Assembly: GCF_007655135.1 (NCBI RefSeq)
Contig: NC_045133.1
Span: 26,199,845 to 26,263,844, forward strand
DNA length: 64,000 nt
Reading direction: 5' to 3'
Source: Punica granatum
Lineage: Eukaryota; Streptophyta; Magnoliopsida; Myrtales; Lythraceae
How positions within the stretch are numbered: position 1 is the first letter of the stretch; each line of letters begins with the position of its first letter. The notes under the pieces were generated by a model. The model did no database searches. It saw only the letters and a program-made list of their open reading frames with translations, and was not told the DNA's origin. This document shows, one piece after another, positions 23,111-37,200 of the stretch. Position numbers and translations under genes: made by a program.

Positions 23111-25224
23111 AGCATCGTTTCTTCTAAGCAAACCCGGTGCATGTAAGCCCGCACGTAACGCCACATGCCTCGCCTCAGCTTAAAAGCAGGGCTAACATGC
23201 ACCGGGGGCACGGTTTTACACTGTTTTGCATAGTATGGTAGACTATCGACATCAATCGTAAGCCGCGAGTCATGACCAATATAGATCATAAGTTTTGAAA
23301 ATTTCGTGTATGAGACGATGCAAAGGTTCCATAACGTATGGAAAACCGTAAGATGTTTGTTTTCGAACTAAAGTTGGATTGACAAGTCGAATTGTGTGCA
23401 TTTTGATATGTGAGCTATCAGATACGTCGAAGCCCCGCACGGGTCACAACTGTAGGCTTTTTACGATCAACGAGTGGTGGAGATATGGAAATTGGCAAAC
23501 GGCGTAATGGAGGGGGCAAGGATGTAGGCTTACACGGAGGCAATGAGAACATTGATTAGCTGGCGATTGTTGTTGGGATTTAATATAATTATTATCAAAT
23601 CAAATCAAATAATCAATATAAATAAATATATAAGTGTTTCCATTTTGAATTTCACGATAATTTAATTTAAATTGTTCGAATTTCTATTTTTATTTTGGGT
23701 TCGAGCTTATATATATTTATTAGGCTGTGTTAGCCCATGATAGCCTGTCGATTTATGGAACCTAAATTAAAAGGATTATTTTCATCATATTATTTGAATT
23801 CTCAATTAGAAATTCAAAACTTAATTAATTGTTTATAACAGCTAATAACCTTAAGGTATCAATTATCCCATTTAATATTCTTACTTTTAAAATATTCGCC
23901 AAATCAAATACTGTAATGGCATTCCCATTGAAATCTGTAGCACAGCACAAGTTGGGCTGCAAATGGTCTTGTGTTCACAACCATCGAAAAACCGGGTTGC
24001 TCTATCCCCCGATCATCTAGATGCCAAAGCTAAACTCGTTCATCGTTCGGACTATGATCATTAACCTTTTAACTAAAACTTGTTATTGTTCTGGCATTAA
24101 GCTTAAGCACAGTCGATGGGCCTTCAATATAGGCAAAATCCGTTTGATAATGAACCGCAGTTGCCAACTGTATCATATGAGTAGCAAAATTAGATTTGAA
24201 TATGTAGAAGAGGACGAAAGAGGCAACAACAGAGGCAACTAATGACAACATATGTTGTGATGTATGGTACTAATACAAAGTCAAAGTGCGAGCAAACTTA
24301 AGTTTGATGGTGTTATCATGCTAGGGACTGCTAGATTCTCTTGTCTGCCAATGGCCAGGGCATCTGAAGCTCAGCTCTAGAATGGCACATAAAGAAAGCA
24401 AAGACATGAACACTCCATTGAAATGGGACACAGGGGGGGGCTTTCATGGCTGTCTCTGTCACTGGGTGCAGGTTGAAGACAGTTGTGGAGATTTACTATT
24501 CATGTTGTTCCCTCATAGCCCAGCTCCACTGTCCCCTCTCCCGATTATACAATTCTTTGCACGAGCCCCCCAGATCCCACATAATCAATAAAGGAGAGCT
24601 CAGACAAATCGATGATTGTGTCGCCGCAGAGTTCGTATCAAACTTCAATGTGCTTGTGCCTTACAAGTCAGGACAGATCCTAGGAGCTTGATCCACATCT
24701 TAGAACACATAGAACGGCACGCTCAAATACGATTGAATGCATTAATAGGAATTTGCAAAAGAGACGCCGCTTTACTGAGTAAAAGGATTCCATGTTCCAA
24801 GTTTGGAATTACAAAAAGAGATAATGGTGGTCGGCGGCAAAAATACTGGGCACTCTGATAGAGCGGAACACGGGGGTATATCCCACTACTAGGCTATCTA
24901 CTGCAATCTGAGAGAAGAGCGAGCTAAATCCTGCCTCGATGATGGGGGAAAGAACTGAACCTCATATTTCCCTGCCCGGCAAAACCCGAGAATCGATAGT
25001 TGAGGCAGGTAATGTCTTAATATGTGCACAAAAGTCCCTGTAGCATATTTGCACCTGCAGACCCCGCAGCTTGGAAGGGTTGAATCATATGCCAATCTGC
25101 ATTTTGAACAGTTTGGTTTATCGCTGCTTTACTTGTTTTGTTTAATCAGGCGACAGGTGCGGATTGTGCTGGAGAAGCTCACCTGATCGGAGCTGCGAAA
25201 TACATCATCCCACAGAAACATCAG
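23111..25224. other. Intergenic, including the 3' UTR of UPL1/2
   Basis: The stretch 23560-24300 is AT-rich with no recognised element. Roughly 24600-25224 probably contains the 3' UTR of the minus-strand ubiquitin ligase. Small open frames on both strands show no family motif. Confidence 0.45.
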
Positions 25225-28200
25225 TTAACCAAACCCAAACCCTTCGCTGGCTTCATGGATTGCAAGAAGCAGGCGGTCTTGCAGCTGCTCTTTCGAAGTG
25301 TATTCTGGCAGGTCGAGTTGATTGAAACTGTGAAAGAACAAAAGTGAAAACATAAATAAGGATTTCGTGAGCAATGAGATGCAACAAAGAAGCTAATAAT
25401 CATGACCTAATGTGGAAAATAAATTAGCGGGTTTGTCTACTAACCATGTATGTGCTGAGGGTAGTCGATCGGGAGCCCCATAAGCTTTATGAATCTGAAA
25501 CCTCTGAGGACCTGATATACCTTGTAGAGCTCTAAAGCCCTCCAGTGGAACCTGTAATTTTCAAAATAGAAATGTTATGCAATGAATTATTTCATTGACA
25601 ATCAACTGAAACATTCGTGAGATAGAGCAGATAAGGGGGAGTTACAGAGCACCTTCGAGGTTCCAGTTACAAATTGCAGCAACCTTGCCATGTCTTCCTT
25701 GGTGAAACCTTTGACAACATCCCAGAACCACTGAACGACGCTAGAAGCTGCTGTGTAGCCAGTGTACTCGGTGTTGGCTCTCAGGTCATCCACTGCGACA
25801 ATTTAGGGCGGGCCCTATCATTAACTTATCCAATAGAAATGAAAGGAGTCCAATATGAACAGCAGAGGAGATTCTAAACTCACAATCAATTTCTGGAAGC
25901 CCGCTGATAAGCAGCTCAAGCTCCTTGTCGTTGAATATGGAGATAAGATCACGTAGAATCAATTCACTGAAGCCTTCTAGGAAAGAATTGATTTGAGTCC
26001 GAATAGCGTTAGTCAAGATGTGGTCAGCAACGAGATCAACATATTCATGCTTTGTTTCTTCCGTGACCCTTATGTTCCTTCCTCCAGGTTTGAGCTCGTA
26101 ATCAGTGACCTGGTCATGATAAATAGGCAGAAGAGTTTTGAGAATAAACAAAAACAACTACATGGGTCTGCGAGCTGTTAAAGAAGAAAAGAATATGGTA
26201 CAAGGAGGATTGAAAGACCTCATTTTTCTCATAAAGGATGTGCTTTTCCTCATCCGCGTCCATGCTAAATGTCAGATCAGGAATATCGCTGACATCATTC
26301 TGCAAAATTAAGGGCAAAATCAACAATGAAGAACTGCTAAATAACACAGGGAGCATTTTTGCTGATTGAGCAGAGGGATGGCCACTAACCTCGAGCATCC
26401 ACTTGAGATTCTTGTAATAGTCAGGATCAACAGCCTCAATGTCATGGTAAGTCACTTTTATACCGAGTATGTGCTTGTAAAATGACCGAGTAAAATGAAC
26501 ATCCAAAAGTTGCCCATCAAACAATGCCTTCGCCACCTACATGCAACAAAACAAGAGCAGTGAGACAAGAACGGAAAAGGTGCACGCTTGCAAATCAGAT
26601 ATGCCGGGGAGAAGAATTTATTACCACGCGGCCCACGAATTTGAAATAGGAGAGATGCTCGGTTTGATAGACAGAATTAGGGTTCGGCTGAAATGTTGCA
26701 TTATTTCCAACAGTGGTGAAGAGCAATGCTCCTCTGTCGAATATAACCCTAGATAATAACTGATACCACTCTCGGGTCAGGCCACCAGCATCGATGCCTT
26801 CTTCACCCTGAAACTGCACATTAAGCCGTCCCTTAAGCTCCTGAGTGGACCTCATCCTCAACTGATTGTACGAGTCCTCCAGAACATAGGCCCGTCTCAC
26901 GCTGATGCGAAGCGGACCTGAGAGGCTCTGCTCGTGCTGCTGCCTGATTCTCGATCTGAAGTAGGATCTCTTGTTGTCAAAGTCAACGAGCCTTGGTGCC
27001 TTCAGCATCATAGAGAGTGAGTTCTCCAGCAAGCCCGGGTTCTGTCTGATGAAGGCATTCAGGAGGCGGCGATGCTTCTCAGCGAACTTCACAAATGTGA
27101 CCAAACCATCCAGCCTTTTCTGGGAATCCGCACTGCTCTTCGTTGTTGATGATGAAGTGGAAGCTCCAACGCATTCCTTGACTTCTGTAGCAGTGACAGT
27201 TGCCTGGTCCTGCTGTACGGTTGTGCTACTACTAGCCTGTAGCTTCTCACTCAAAACAAAGAAGGCTTCAATGTAAGGCAGGAGGCGTTGAGTCCCAGGA
27301 GGAAGGGGAGGTGATGCTGAGATTCCCTGAACTTGGTCCACGACGTTTACATTTGGCATGGTGGGGCCCAAAGAGCTTTGACTGAGCTGGGCCTCAGTCA
27401 CACCTATACAGTCGCTCAGCTCTTGCCACAAAGACTCTAGTGCGAGATTCAACTTCCACATTGTGGTTTGCTCCTCCAGTTCCTTATCGGCATCGAGACC
27501 TGTTGACAGAGAACCACTAAGATACTCAAACATGGGAATAAGGAATTTAGACTTCAAATCTAATTTTGCTTTGGCAAGTCTTTTGTGAAAAAGCTATGCA
27601 TTGTCGCCTGTGCTGTAAGATTTCAATTCATTTTCTAAAACCATGGCTTCTAGCTGATTTCTCCCTACAGATCTATCTAATTAACTCCTCTCTGACAGGC
27701 TCTTCTGTCTCTTATATATTACCTTTGGCCCCACCAACACCAGCGGCGGTGAGCGAACTTAGAGCTTGAAGCACACGCAGGATTGCAGCCCCGGCCATAG
27801 AACCAGCACTCAAGCCCAGCATGTGGGTGTTCCGCAGTGTCACAAGCTCGTTCACAGCTGAGCTGCTCAGATCATGAGCCAGTTCTGAGAGTTCCATTAT
27901 GAAAAGCTTCCGATGGGGGGCAGCAACTCGGGACAACTTTTTCAGCACCTCACTAGCAAGCAGATAGACTTTATCTGAAAGCCTGTAACTCAAAATGAAA
28001 CTTGGTCAGTCAATTCTAATTAACTGGGTATCTAAAAAGTGAAAACAGAACAGTTAACATAGAGATTGCACAAAAGTAGAAGAGACTGCAAGGATATTCA
28101 GCTAAGAGATAACCACAAGAAATATCAAGACCAATACCCTTCACGACCAAGCAGACTACATAAATTGCGAAGATCAGACTTTGGCAGCTGCAAGAGGACA

Positions 28201-31200
28201 TCGTATATGTTGACGCTCGTCTTTGGTTTTGAAGAGGATGTCTCATCAGTGGTGCTTTTAGCCTCTTTATCATTGCTGTCACTAGTGTTTTCTGGACCAT
28301 TTGAAGATTTCTCTTTCTTAAGGTCACCAGTTTGTTCAGGTGGAACCTTAGCATCATCGATTGCTTTCTCAGATTGAGACTCAGATTCCAACTTAGCAGC
28401 AGCATCATAGACTACTACTTGGATAAGACCTAGTACCTGCAACATAAAGTAACAGGAACATAAACCACAGCCCCATATAGTCGCCACTCGAAGCAAGATA
28501 AATGCTCATCAAGATTATGACACAAACTATTTCTCCAGCAGAAACAAAATCTGAAAAGCACTTGTACCTGCTCGAAATGAGTAGTACTCCGAGAAAAGAG
28601 TGGTCTGTTCAAGAGCTTCAGGAAGATTACTAGAGGAACTTCGGCCTGAGCATCTTGAGATCCATTTGAAGAAACTCCTTCAACCACTTTCTCTTTGCCT
28701 TTGTATGATTTCGAGTCCAAATATCCTAAACTCGAAGCTTCTGCCAAACTCGAGGGATCAAAATAGAAGAGCATACTCGCAACGGCAGAATGATTTGTGG
28801 CCAAGTAAGTCAAAATTTCAACAATGCGACGCAAAACCAGAGGAGGAAGACCTGCCGGTAAAAGAAGAAAGAATTGAACATTCAAATTGAAAAGAGAGAA
28901 TAAAAAAATTAACAGAAAATAACTTGTATCTCAAGAAATACCATCCAGCAGCTGCGAACGACCATAGACGATATTTGACTGGCATCCGTAGAGCCTCTGA
29001 GAGTTGATTGTGGCCAATCCACCTGGCAGACCTTCAGCCTCAGGCTTGATCATGCCAAGCAAAAGGTGGACTAAATTTGCCCTGGTTGCACTATGTGCAC
29101 ACAAGTTCAGCAAGAGTCTTTGCAGAAGGCCTTTACCAAGAGGCTGCACTCACAGAAGGAAAAGACCAGCTATGATATAACCATTCTGATGATTCTGTGA
29201 CATATAAGGTAAGTCTTTTTCCAGTATAATTTCTAATCCAACAATATGACTGCATCTAATAACATCTAGTATTTACCTGTGCTAATCTAAGGAGGCGAAT
29301 CAATGCTTTCAATGCACTGGAATCCAGAAGTGGTTCACCTTCAATTTCTTTAAACTTCAAGTTATCTGAAACAGCAGACGCTGCCCTCTGCCCAATTGTT
29401 ACTCCAACACCTCTGTCCATGGCAGGCTGCCTGTCAAATCCTAAGCCATTCCTTCGACTGCTTAGCCGGTGGCTGCCTCCAAAAAGGCTTCGAGCCTGAT
29501 AGTGACTCATTGCTCGGTCCCTGAGCATTTGAGCTTCAGCAAGCAAGGGAGAGGGTAATGCTGAGAGGACTGCTTCAGATGAAGTCAAAAGTACCTGCAA
29601 TGGAAGACAATTGACAAATTTTGATAAAAGCACAACAGAAGAATGATCGAGAAAGGAATCAAGAAAAGAGATCCGCAAACCTCTTCACGCAAGTCAGCAG
29701 GAAATGTAGCAATTATTGAGGCATTGTCCATGTCAACAGGCTGGGCCTGTTGGGTTACTCTCTGGGCTCTTTGTTGAGCCAAAACTTCTGCTTGGATATC
29801 AGGAGGAAGGGCAGCCAAAAACTCGGGATCTATTTCATCTGCAGAAGGTGGCACATAGGCTGGTGGCTGAACAGGCTGAGCTTGCTGAGAAGCTAGAACT
29901 TCTGCACGGAGGTCTTCAGGTAAAGCCTCCAAGAAAGTTGGGTCAATCGCATTCCCACCTGGAACCTCACTGTTGACTGCTGCTTGCTCAGGCAGATCAG
30001 CATTCACAGTAGCAACAGCCTCTGGTTGCAATGATTCGGCCACAGCCCCAGACGGATCAGCTTGACCAATTTCATTGTCAGAGCTGCTCATATCAACATC
30101 AACAGTAGTAGGCCGGGCAGCTGCAGCCTGACCATCATCGGGCATCCCCGAAGCTGTTCCATCAGCAGCTCCTATATCAGTACTCTCTAAAGATTCATCA
30201 CGAACTACTGCACGAGCTGACACATCCTCAGCATCAGGATCAGCCTGACCACCACCAGTCTCCATAGATGAGATGACAAACTCAAGGAATGTCTCGCCTT
30301 CCCCAGTAGCAGTTGCGCTATCACCATTCCCTATCTCCATGTTATCTTGTTGATTAGGACTGCTATTCAGTGAAAGTGGCTGGATAGACATGGGCTCCTC
30401 TGCAGCAGAAGACTCGGGATTGATTTGCTCTTGGGAGGGAATGCTCTCGACAGCGGGATTAATCTGCTGATTTCGCACTTCATTGCCGATTTCTTCGTTC
30501 TGATCTTCGCTTCTTTGGGTCTCATCAATACCGCCTTCAGCTGTCTGACGGCTGCCATTGTTGGTAGCGGCATCAAGCAGCTGATTCTCCTGTGGCCCTG
30601 AACTCTGTAGCTGCCTCTCAGCAGGAGGAGAGCTTCGCTGCAGTTGAGATAAGAACTGTTCCTCTACAGCTTGGGCAATAGCAGACGCTTGAGGACCCGC
30701 TGGGGGTTGCCCATCATCAGTCCAACGGCCATCGCTAAGCCCTCTCCGTCCTGGTAACTGCAATGAGTCCAGCCCTATTGAGTAGTCACCCAAAGGTGGG
30801 TGCACCGAGCTGCTCCCAATGCGAGTACTAAAGAGACTACTAGGTACATGATCATAAGGAAGAACGGGGGCATCAAACATGTAGAAATGAGATGCATCAA
30901 AGCTGTCCGCTGGCAGAGATTCTAAGTCCCTCAGAGAGACCATGTTTCCTGCCTGATTTGGCCTCACCAAAAGAGGATGTTGAAAACCAGAAGCTTCTGT
31001 GGCAGATCTATCAAAGGAAGACCGACCCGTCTGTCTACGCCTCTCAAAACCCAGAGTCCGACGGAGGCCAAAGAGGTCATCCATGTTCCACCCTTCAATG
31101 AGGCCTCCACTCGCTCCAGGTTGCCCAAGCACCTGCAGGTGATGATCGAGACCGTCGAGAGCTTCTCTCCATCTGACTTCTATTACACGATTCTCGTGGA

Positions 31201-34200
31201 AATCGTCATCATCTTCATCAATCATATCATCATTAAAGTCATCTCCCATACCAGTATCATCATGATCTTCCACATCAGTATCGGGAAGTGACATCATGCC
31301 AGTGCCATCCTCAGCTTCATCCTCATCCTCCCCATCATCGTCGTCATCATCCTCCTCAGCATCTTCCCCCATGTCATCCTCATCACCCATATCATCATCT
31401 GCTCTGCCCTCGACGCGAAATGTCACCTCGATGTGATTCCCACCATGAGGTGGGCCCCCATCCTCCATCTCTTCCCTTATGAAGTCCATCCCAAGATTTG
31501 TTGTGGGGCTCGAAGCCATTGCCTCCACTTCGTTCCTCATATCTTGGCCCTCAGAATTATTAGGATTCTCTTCATGCATATTGCCTTCACCTTCAGGAGA
31601 TCCGCCTCGGTGCTGTTGTTCTTGCATCTCAACTGTACCTGGAGCTTCTTGTTGATTGAAGCTGTCCTGGTTTTCCTCAGCCAACTCAGCAGGTGATGGT
31701 GCACTTGCCTGTTCATTCACTGTTTCGCTTGAAATCGCGTTCTTTTTCTTATTCAATGCTTCAGGCCTGAAGACTGGCTCACTCATATTAGCAGCCCTTG
31801 TGAGGCTCTCCAGAGACTTGACTATAAGAGTTACAATCTTGGGAGCATCAGGATGATCCAAGTCTATTACTTGGAGAATGCTGGCCAAGCACTGAACCAT
31901 GCCTCCATCAATCATACTTTTTGCCACATCAGTGGAACACCCAGAACCAAGCAAGTTACCAGGGGATGAATTCTTTGACAAAATAGAATATGCCAGCTCA
32001 GCAAAAGACGAAACCTTCTTATCTGGCAACAGAGTCGTTCTGCTAGAGTTGCTCTCCAGGTTTGAGAAAGATGAAAACGTTTTAACAAGCTCACAGATAA
32101 CTCTCCTCCGCCCTTCAGCAGATCGGCCACAGAGAGCAACCAAGAAGGAAGAAGCTTTCTCAGACAACTTGTCCCTCCATTCATCGGGTCCAGCAGATTT
32201 CTGAGCTGATAGAGGGAGGAGGTGATGTAGAATATGATGGAGCAAACCACCATTTCCAGAACTTTCCAATTGATTAGACCCTTGCAGTTCAAGATCCCGT
32301 TTTAATATGACCCCAACTGCATGTGCATACATCAAGAGAATGTCACTCAACAGAATGAGGACGAAAGTGACCTTAGCTAGTGCAGCAGATCTCTCAGATT
32401 CTGAATCACTCTTTCTGGTACTATCAACCTTTGCTTTACCCTTCACCTTTGTGTCTGGTTCATCTACCTCCATCAATGTCAAGTCACAGCCAGAATCTTC
32501 CTGGCCTTTGGATGAAGGGAACTTCAATACAATATCAAGAAGCTGGTCAATAACTTGAGTTAAATTTGCTGGAACCTTCTTGTGGCTTTTGGAGCACTTC
32601 ACGGATCCATCCTGCATCTTATTACCAGATTCATTCAAAGACAACCCAGGCTCACTTGCAGATGATTTTGATTTGTCCCTTTCCTTCAACAACACGACTA
32701 AGGTCCTCCCTCCTGACGTCTCCAACTGGCAAACAGCCGAGGCAGCTTTCATGAAAACAGTGGGATCTCGAGATATAACAGAAGCCATGGATGTCAAGAA
32801 TGTTCTTGGTGATACACGCCCACCATGTCTGCTTCCACTCAACGTCTGCTTTATTTCCAATTCCATAGCTGTTTGTAGAGTCTGAGGATCCTCAAGTAGA
32901 TGCCTAATGATGGCAGATGCAACTGTATCATACCCAGGGAAGAAGCAAGCCCTTGGGAGACTAAAAAGAGCTGCCAATCCACCATATTCAAGAAATTGCA
33001 GAGCCAGAGCATGTGTTTTCGTCAAACGAGCACATATCTGCAGAACAGCTTGCATCATCATGGAAGGCACATGCTGCTTAATGAAGTCGCAGGCAACTTG
33101 CAACAACTTCTGACTCTCATCTATTGTCAGATATCCGGTTGAGTTGCCAAATATCTTTTCCAACACAGTGCCAGATTCCTTATCAGGTAATTCCGAACCA
33201 GCTTTGTTTTCTGTAACCGGTGCAAGGATGGAGAGAGAATCCTGCTCAGGAGATGGTTCGGCTAAAGACCCAGTATTAACGCCCTCAGAGTTTTCAGAAA
33301 GAACTTTTGGCCTGGGCTGAAGCATGTTGTCCAAGATAAGTAGCAAAGCACTGATGCATTTTGGAACCACAGTCTCGTCTGCTAGCTCGTTTCTAGCCCT
33401 GAAGTTCATCAAAATGTCTATAGCAGCTGAGACAATCCCATTCTGAGCAGCTATTTCACGTGCACTTCCGTCTTCGGAGAGAACCAATGCTATAACATGA
33501 GATATCATACACAGTGCACTTGTGTCTGTTGAGAAATCCAGTCTACAGAGCTTCAACTGTTGTATAAGAAAAGAAATCACCTTCGGCCGTTCTTCTCCTT
33601 TCTTCCGATTGCAGAGCGTAACAAGCAGATCAGTCAAAGGGAATGCCATCACATCGCTGTTCTGAAACAACTTCACCAGAGCAGAGAGAACATCATCAAC
33701 TGGAGGTGCCTTTGCTTGGGGCCCATCTGTAGCAACATCCATCGGCTTGTCAGCAACATCAGACTTGGTCGTTTCAGATGAATTCCCAAGTGACAGAGCC
33801 AAAGCCCGGGCTAGTTCATCATCCTCTTGCACGGGATCCTCTGCGTGACTAAACAACCACTCCATTGCCATCTCCACACTGTTTGATTCAACCCGTCTCA
33901 GTGCTTCTTCTGCTCTTGCCCTTGTAAAACCCATCTCAACAATGGTTGTGATAGTGGCTTCATCAGGAGGTGGGGGCATGTATCGTTGCGTTGTACTCCC
34001 TGTGATTCCTGCACGATTTCGCTTCACATCACCAACTCCCGAGTACACATGTGTGACCAGCGAAATCATCGAAGCTATGAACTCAGGACTGCAGTTTGGA
34101 AACATCTGGTGGTTCCAAACAGGAAGTATCACATCAAGAACCTGAGACTGCAGCAATTGGACGAAGACCTCAGGGTCCCTTGGAACAGGAAATAACCCGA

Positions 34201-37200
34201 TTGAGAGGCCAGTTGTAACTGGCTGAATAAGTTGCTGAGCCTGAGATGTTGAGGTTGGAGATATCAAGAAAGCAGAGTTAACAAAATATTCCAACTCGCG
34301 GCAATAGCTCTGCAGAGTGTCCCGGAGCCACGTGCTGTGCGACAACCTAGTTTCTTCAACCACCTTATCATGATCAGTGGCTGGAGCTGGAGCAGAATAG
34401 GGCAGAGTCCATAGCAACTGACTTGTGGCCTCAAAAGTCATAAGCAGCTCCTTAAAAGTTCCGTGAACATAGAAGTTATTGATCATTGATGCGTAACACG
34501 TCCGTCTACGGCTGTCAAACGTAAGTGCTGCCATGTCATCAACAATTTTTCCGAGATAACGGCATTTCACGGACAGAGACAAATCCGTCCTCTGATAATT
34601 AGAATGCCCAGAGAAGCTAAGAGCCTCAAAATATATTTTTGCCAGGCCAGAGCCTAGGGTCTTTGAAGCAGACACCATCGATGCAGAGTCACCTCTGCGT
34701 CGGTTTGATGAGGTGAATCCCTTGACAAGAGCCGTGAAAAAGGATCGCAGAGTGGTGGCCAACCTACCCAGAATCTCCAGGACAAGAACATCAGGACTCT
34801 TCTTTTTCACATTGTGGGAAGAGGTCTCTGGAGTACTAGTCTGAACCTCAGGCTCTAGATTCAAAGCCTCCAAGTGCCTCCCTGTCCTTCCACCCCTTAT
34901 GCGCGAGAAACCGTGTCGGCTGCGCCGGTGCAAACTTTCACCTGAGCGGACAACTGAGAAGAACTCACGCTCTCCACCCCACAAGGACTGAGAACCATTC
35001 CTTATGGAAACCGGATTCATGTATCTAACCACTGGCATGTTTGCATCATCATCACTCTCTCTAGCAACAGGATTAGAAGAACCCGCGTCTGCATTCTCCT
35101 GATCTTGTTCAACAGCCTTCTTTTCTTCCACCTTAGAGTCGTTGCATGATGATACTTGCCAGATCACCTCCCTGTATGTTCTACCGAGATCTTTCAATGA
35201 ATCAGCATCTGCAGCACCCAGTTCAGTAAACAAAGTAGTTGTCCCCTTCAACAGGAAAATGGAGAGACTCAGAATGTCTTCAAGAATAGAAAGGTTTCTC
35301 AGAATTTTTGCTTGCTTTGCTGATTCAACTGCAGCAAGCGGAGTCCCAGCAACAGACTCCAAAAGACTGTTTGTGGTGCTTGAATATTGTCTGAGGAAAG
35401 AGCATACAGCATGAGCCAGAGAAGCAGAGTGCTGCAGTGAGAAATTTTTGAAGGCAATAGACAAGCTATGCCCAAGGGGAACTGAGAGTGGCATTGAAGG
35501 CAATGTCAACAACTGTAAAACTGCTTCAATCCCCTTTTTTTCAACAAATATACGGCAGGTCTCAGCATTCTGAAGGACAGTTTCAAGAAGCCGTGCAGCA
35601 TTGCATACACAATCTGGAAGGAAGCCCTCAATGTTTGTTACTGAAGCATCTGACGAAGTCTCCGAGGTCTGCTCTGAATTGACAACAGCCTTGGAAGAAT
35701 CGCCTTCATCTGGAGAAACTGAACTCCCTCCTTCAGCATCAGTTTCCATAGGAACAGGAGCTGACTCACTGGACAAATTAGTCGTTTCACCTGCGGATCC
35801 AATATTTGAAATGGTATTCAAAATCTCAAGCAGCATCTCCACACCAGATCCACGCAGAGACGATGCATGGCGCAGCAGTTCATCTAACCCACTGGACAAG
35901 GTACCAGGTGTATCACCAGTCAGTGCGCGCAGATAAGCTCTGGAAGTAAATATCTTGACAAAGCACCTCAATGCATTCCGATCTTTCACAGCCTCGAGCC
36001 CTGCAGTATTAAGGCACAGGGCATCCAAGCATTGAGGTATGCATGAAACTGCCTCTGAAGAGCATAGAACACCATCCATTATAGCATCCAAGAAAGCTGA
36101 AGGAAGACCCACAGCATCTAAGAGAGAAAAGCATGTTGGATCTTTGTGAATCAAATCACTCATGACAGTCGCAGCAAGTGAGAAAACACCTCCGCCGAAG
36201 TCTTTTGCCCGCCGGAAAATTATACACAAGCATTGAGGCAAGAGGTTCTCGTTGGAGCCGTACACACTGGATGCATTCCCAGTAGCATAAGTGCCGAGGG
36301 ATATTGCACGGAGCAAAGCTTTCATAAGCAGCCTTCGATGGTATGAGACTAGTGCTTCAGAATAAAGTGGCTGCACATTGTCCAGATCACTGGAAGCAGC
36401 AGGTGCAACAGCTTGCACATTCTCCCCACAATCAGTTGCCTCAACTTGCTGCTTTGCACCATTCTCGATATAAGACACTTCTACCTTAAGGCGAGCCACA
36501 GTATCATCTAAGCCCCCTAATTCTCTGAACAACGCAGCCGCTGGGTTGCTGTAATCCATGAAAGCTTCAAGAATATGCACAGCAGTGCTGACCAAATGCA
36601 AGTGCTGTGGGTCCGTGTCTTTAAGTAGGGGCAGGAGGGTGGCAATAAACCCAGCTTCCCTCATTGCTGAGCATCCATTTGAAGATGAAACCAGAGCAGT
36701 TACAAGAGATAGAAGAGCCTCTGCAAACACTACAGGCCACTTCGAGGAGCCACTGGTGACAGACTCAATAGCCTTCTGTACCAGGCTGGAAAGAATCCCA
36801 CGGTGTCCACCAGATGTGACAGCAGCAAGAACAGAGGCCTGACGATTCCTGTCCTGACAAAGAGCCACCAGTGAAAGCAGACACAGAATACGGATCTTTT
36901 CAGGAACTTCTTCTTCATAGCTCAACAATGATAATAGTTCATTGATGAACTCTGGCTCTGCGTTGAAGAAAGATGTCAAATCATCAGCATCGCTGCTTGC
37001 TTTAACTAGAACGATGAAAGCATAGAGCCGAATGCTGGTGTATTGCTGCCGAGAAGCTAAAGATCCGAATGCCCTTGCAAAACGCAATCTCGTCAACAAT
37101 GAGAATCTCAAACTACTGGGTACTTTATATTCTTTGATTAACTTGTCCAGAAGCTCCAGATCACTTTCTGGGCAACTGCTGACACTGGGCAAGTGAATGA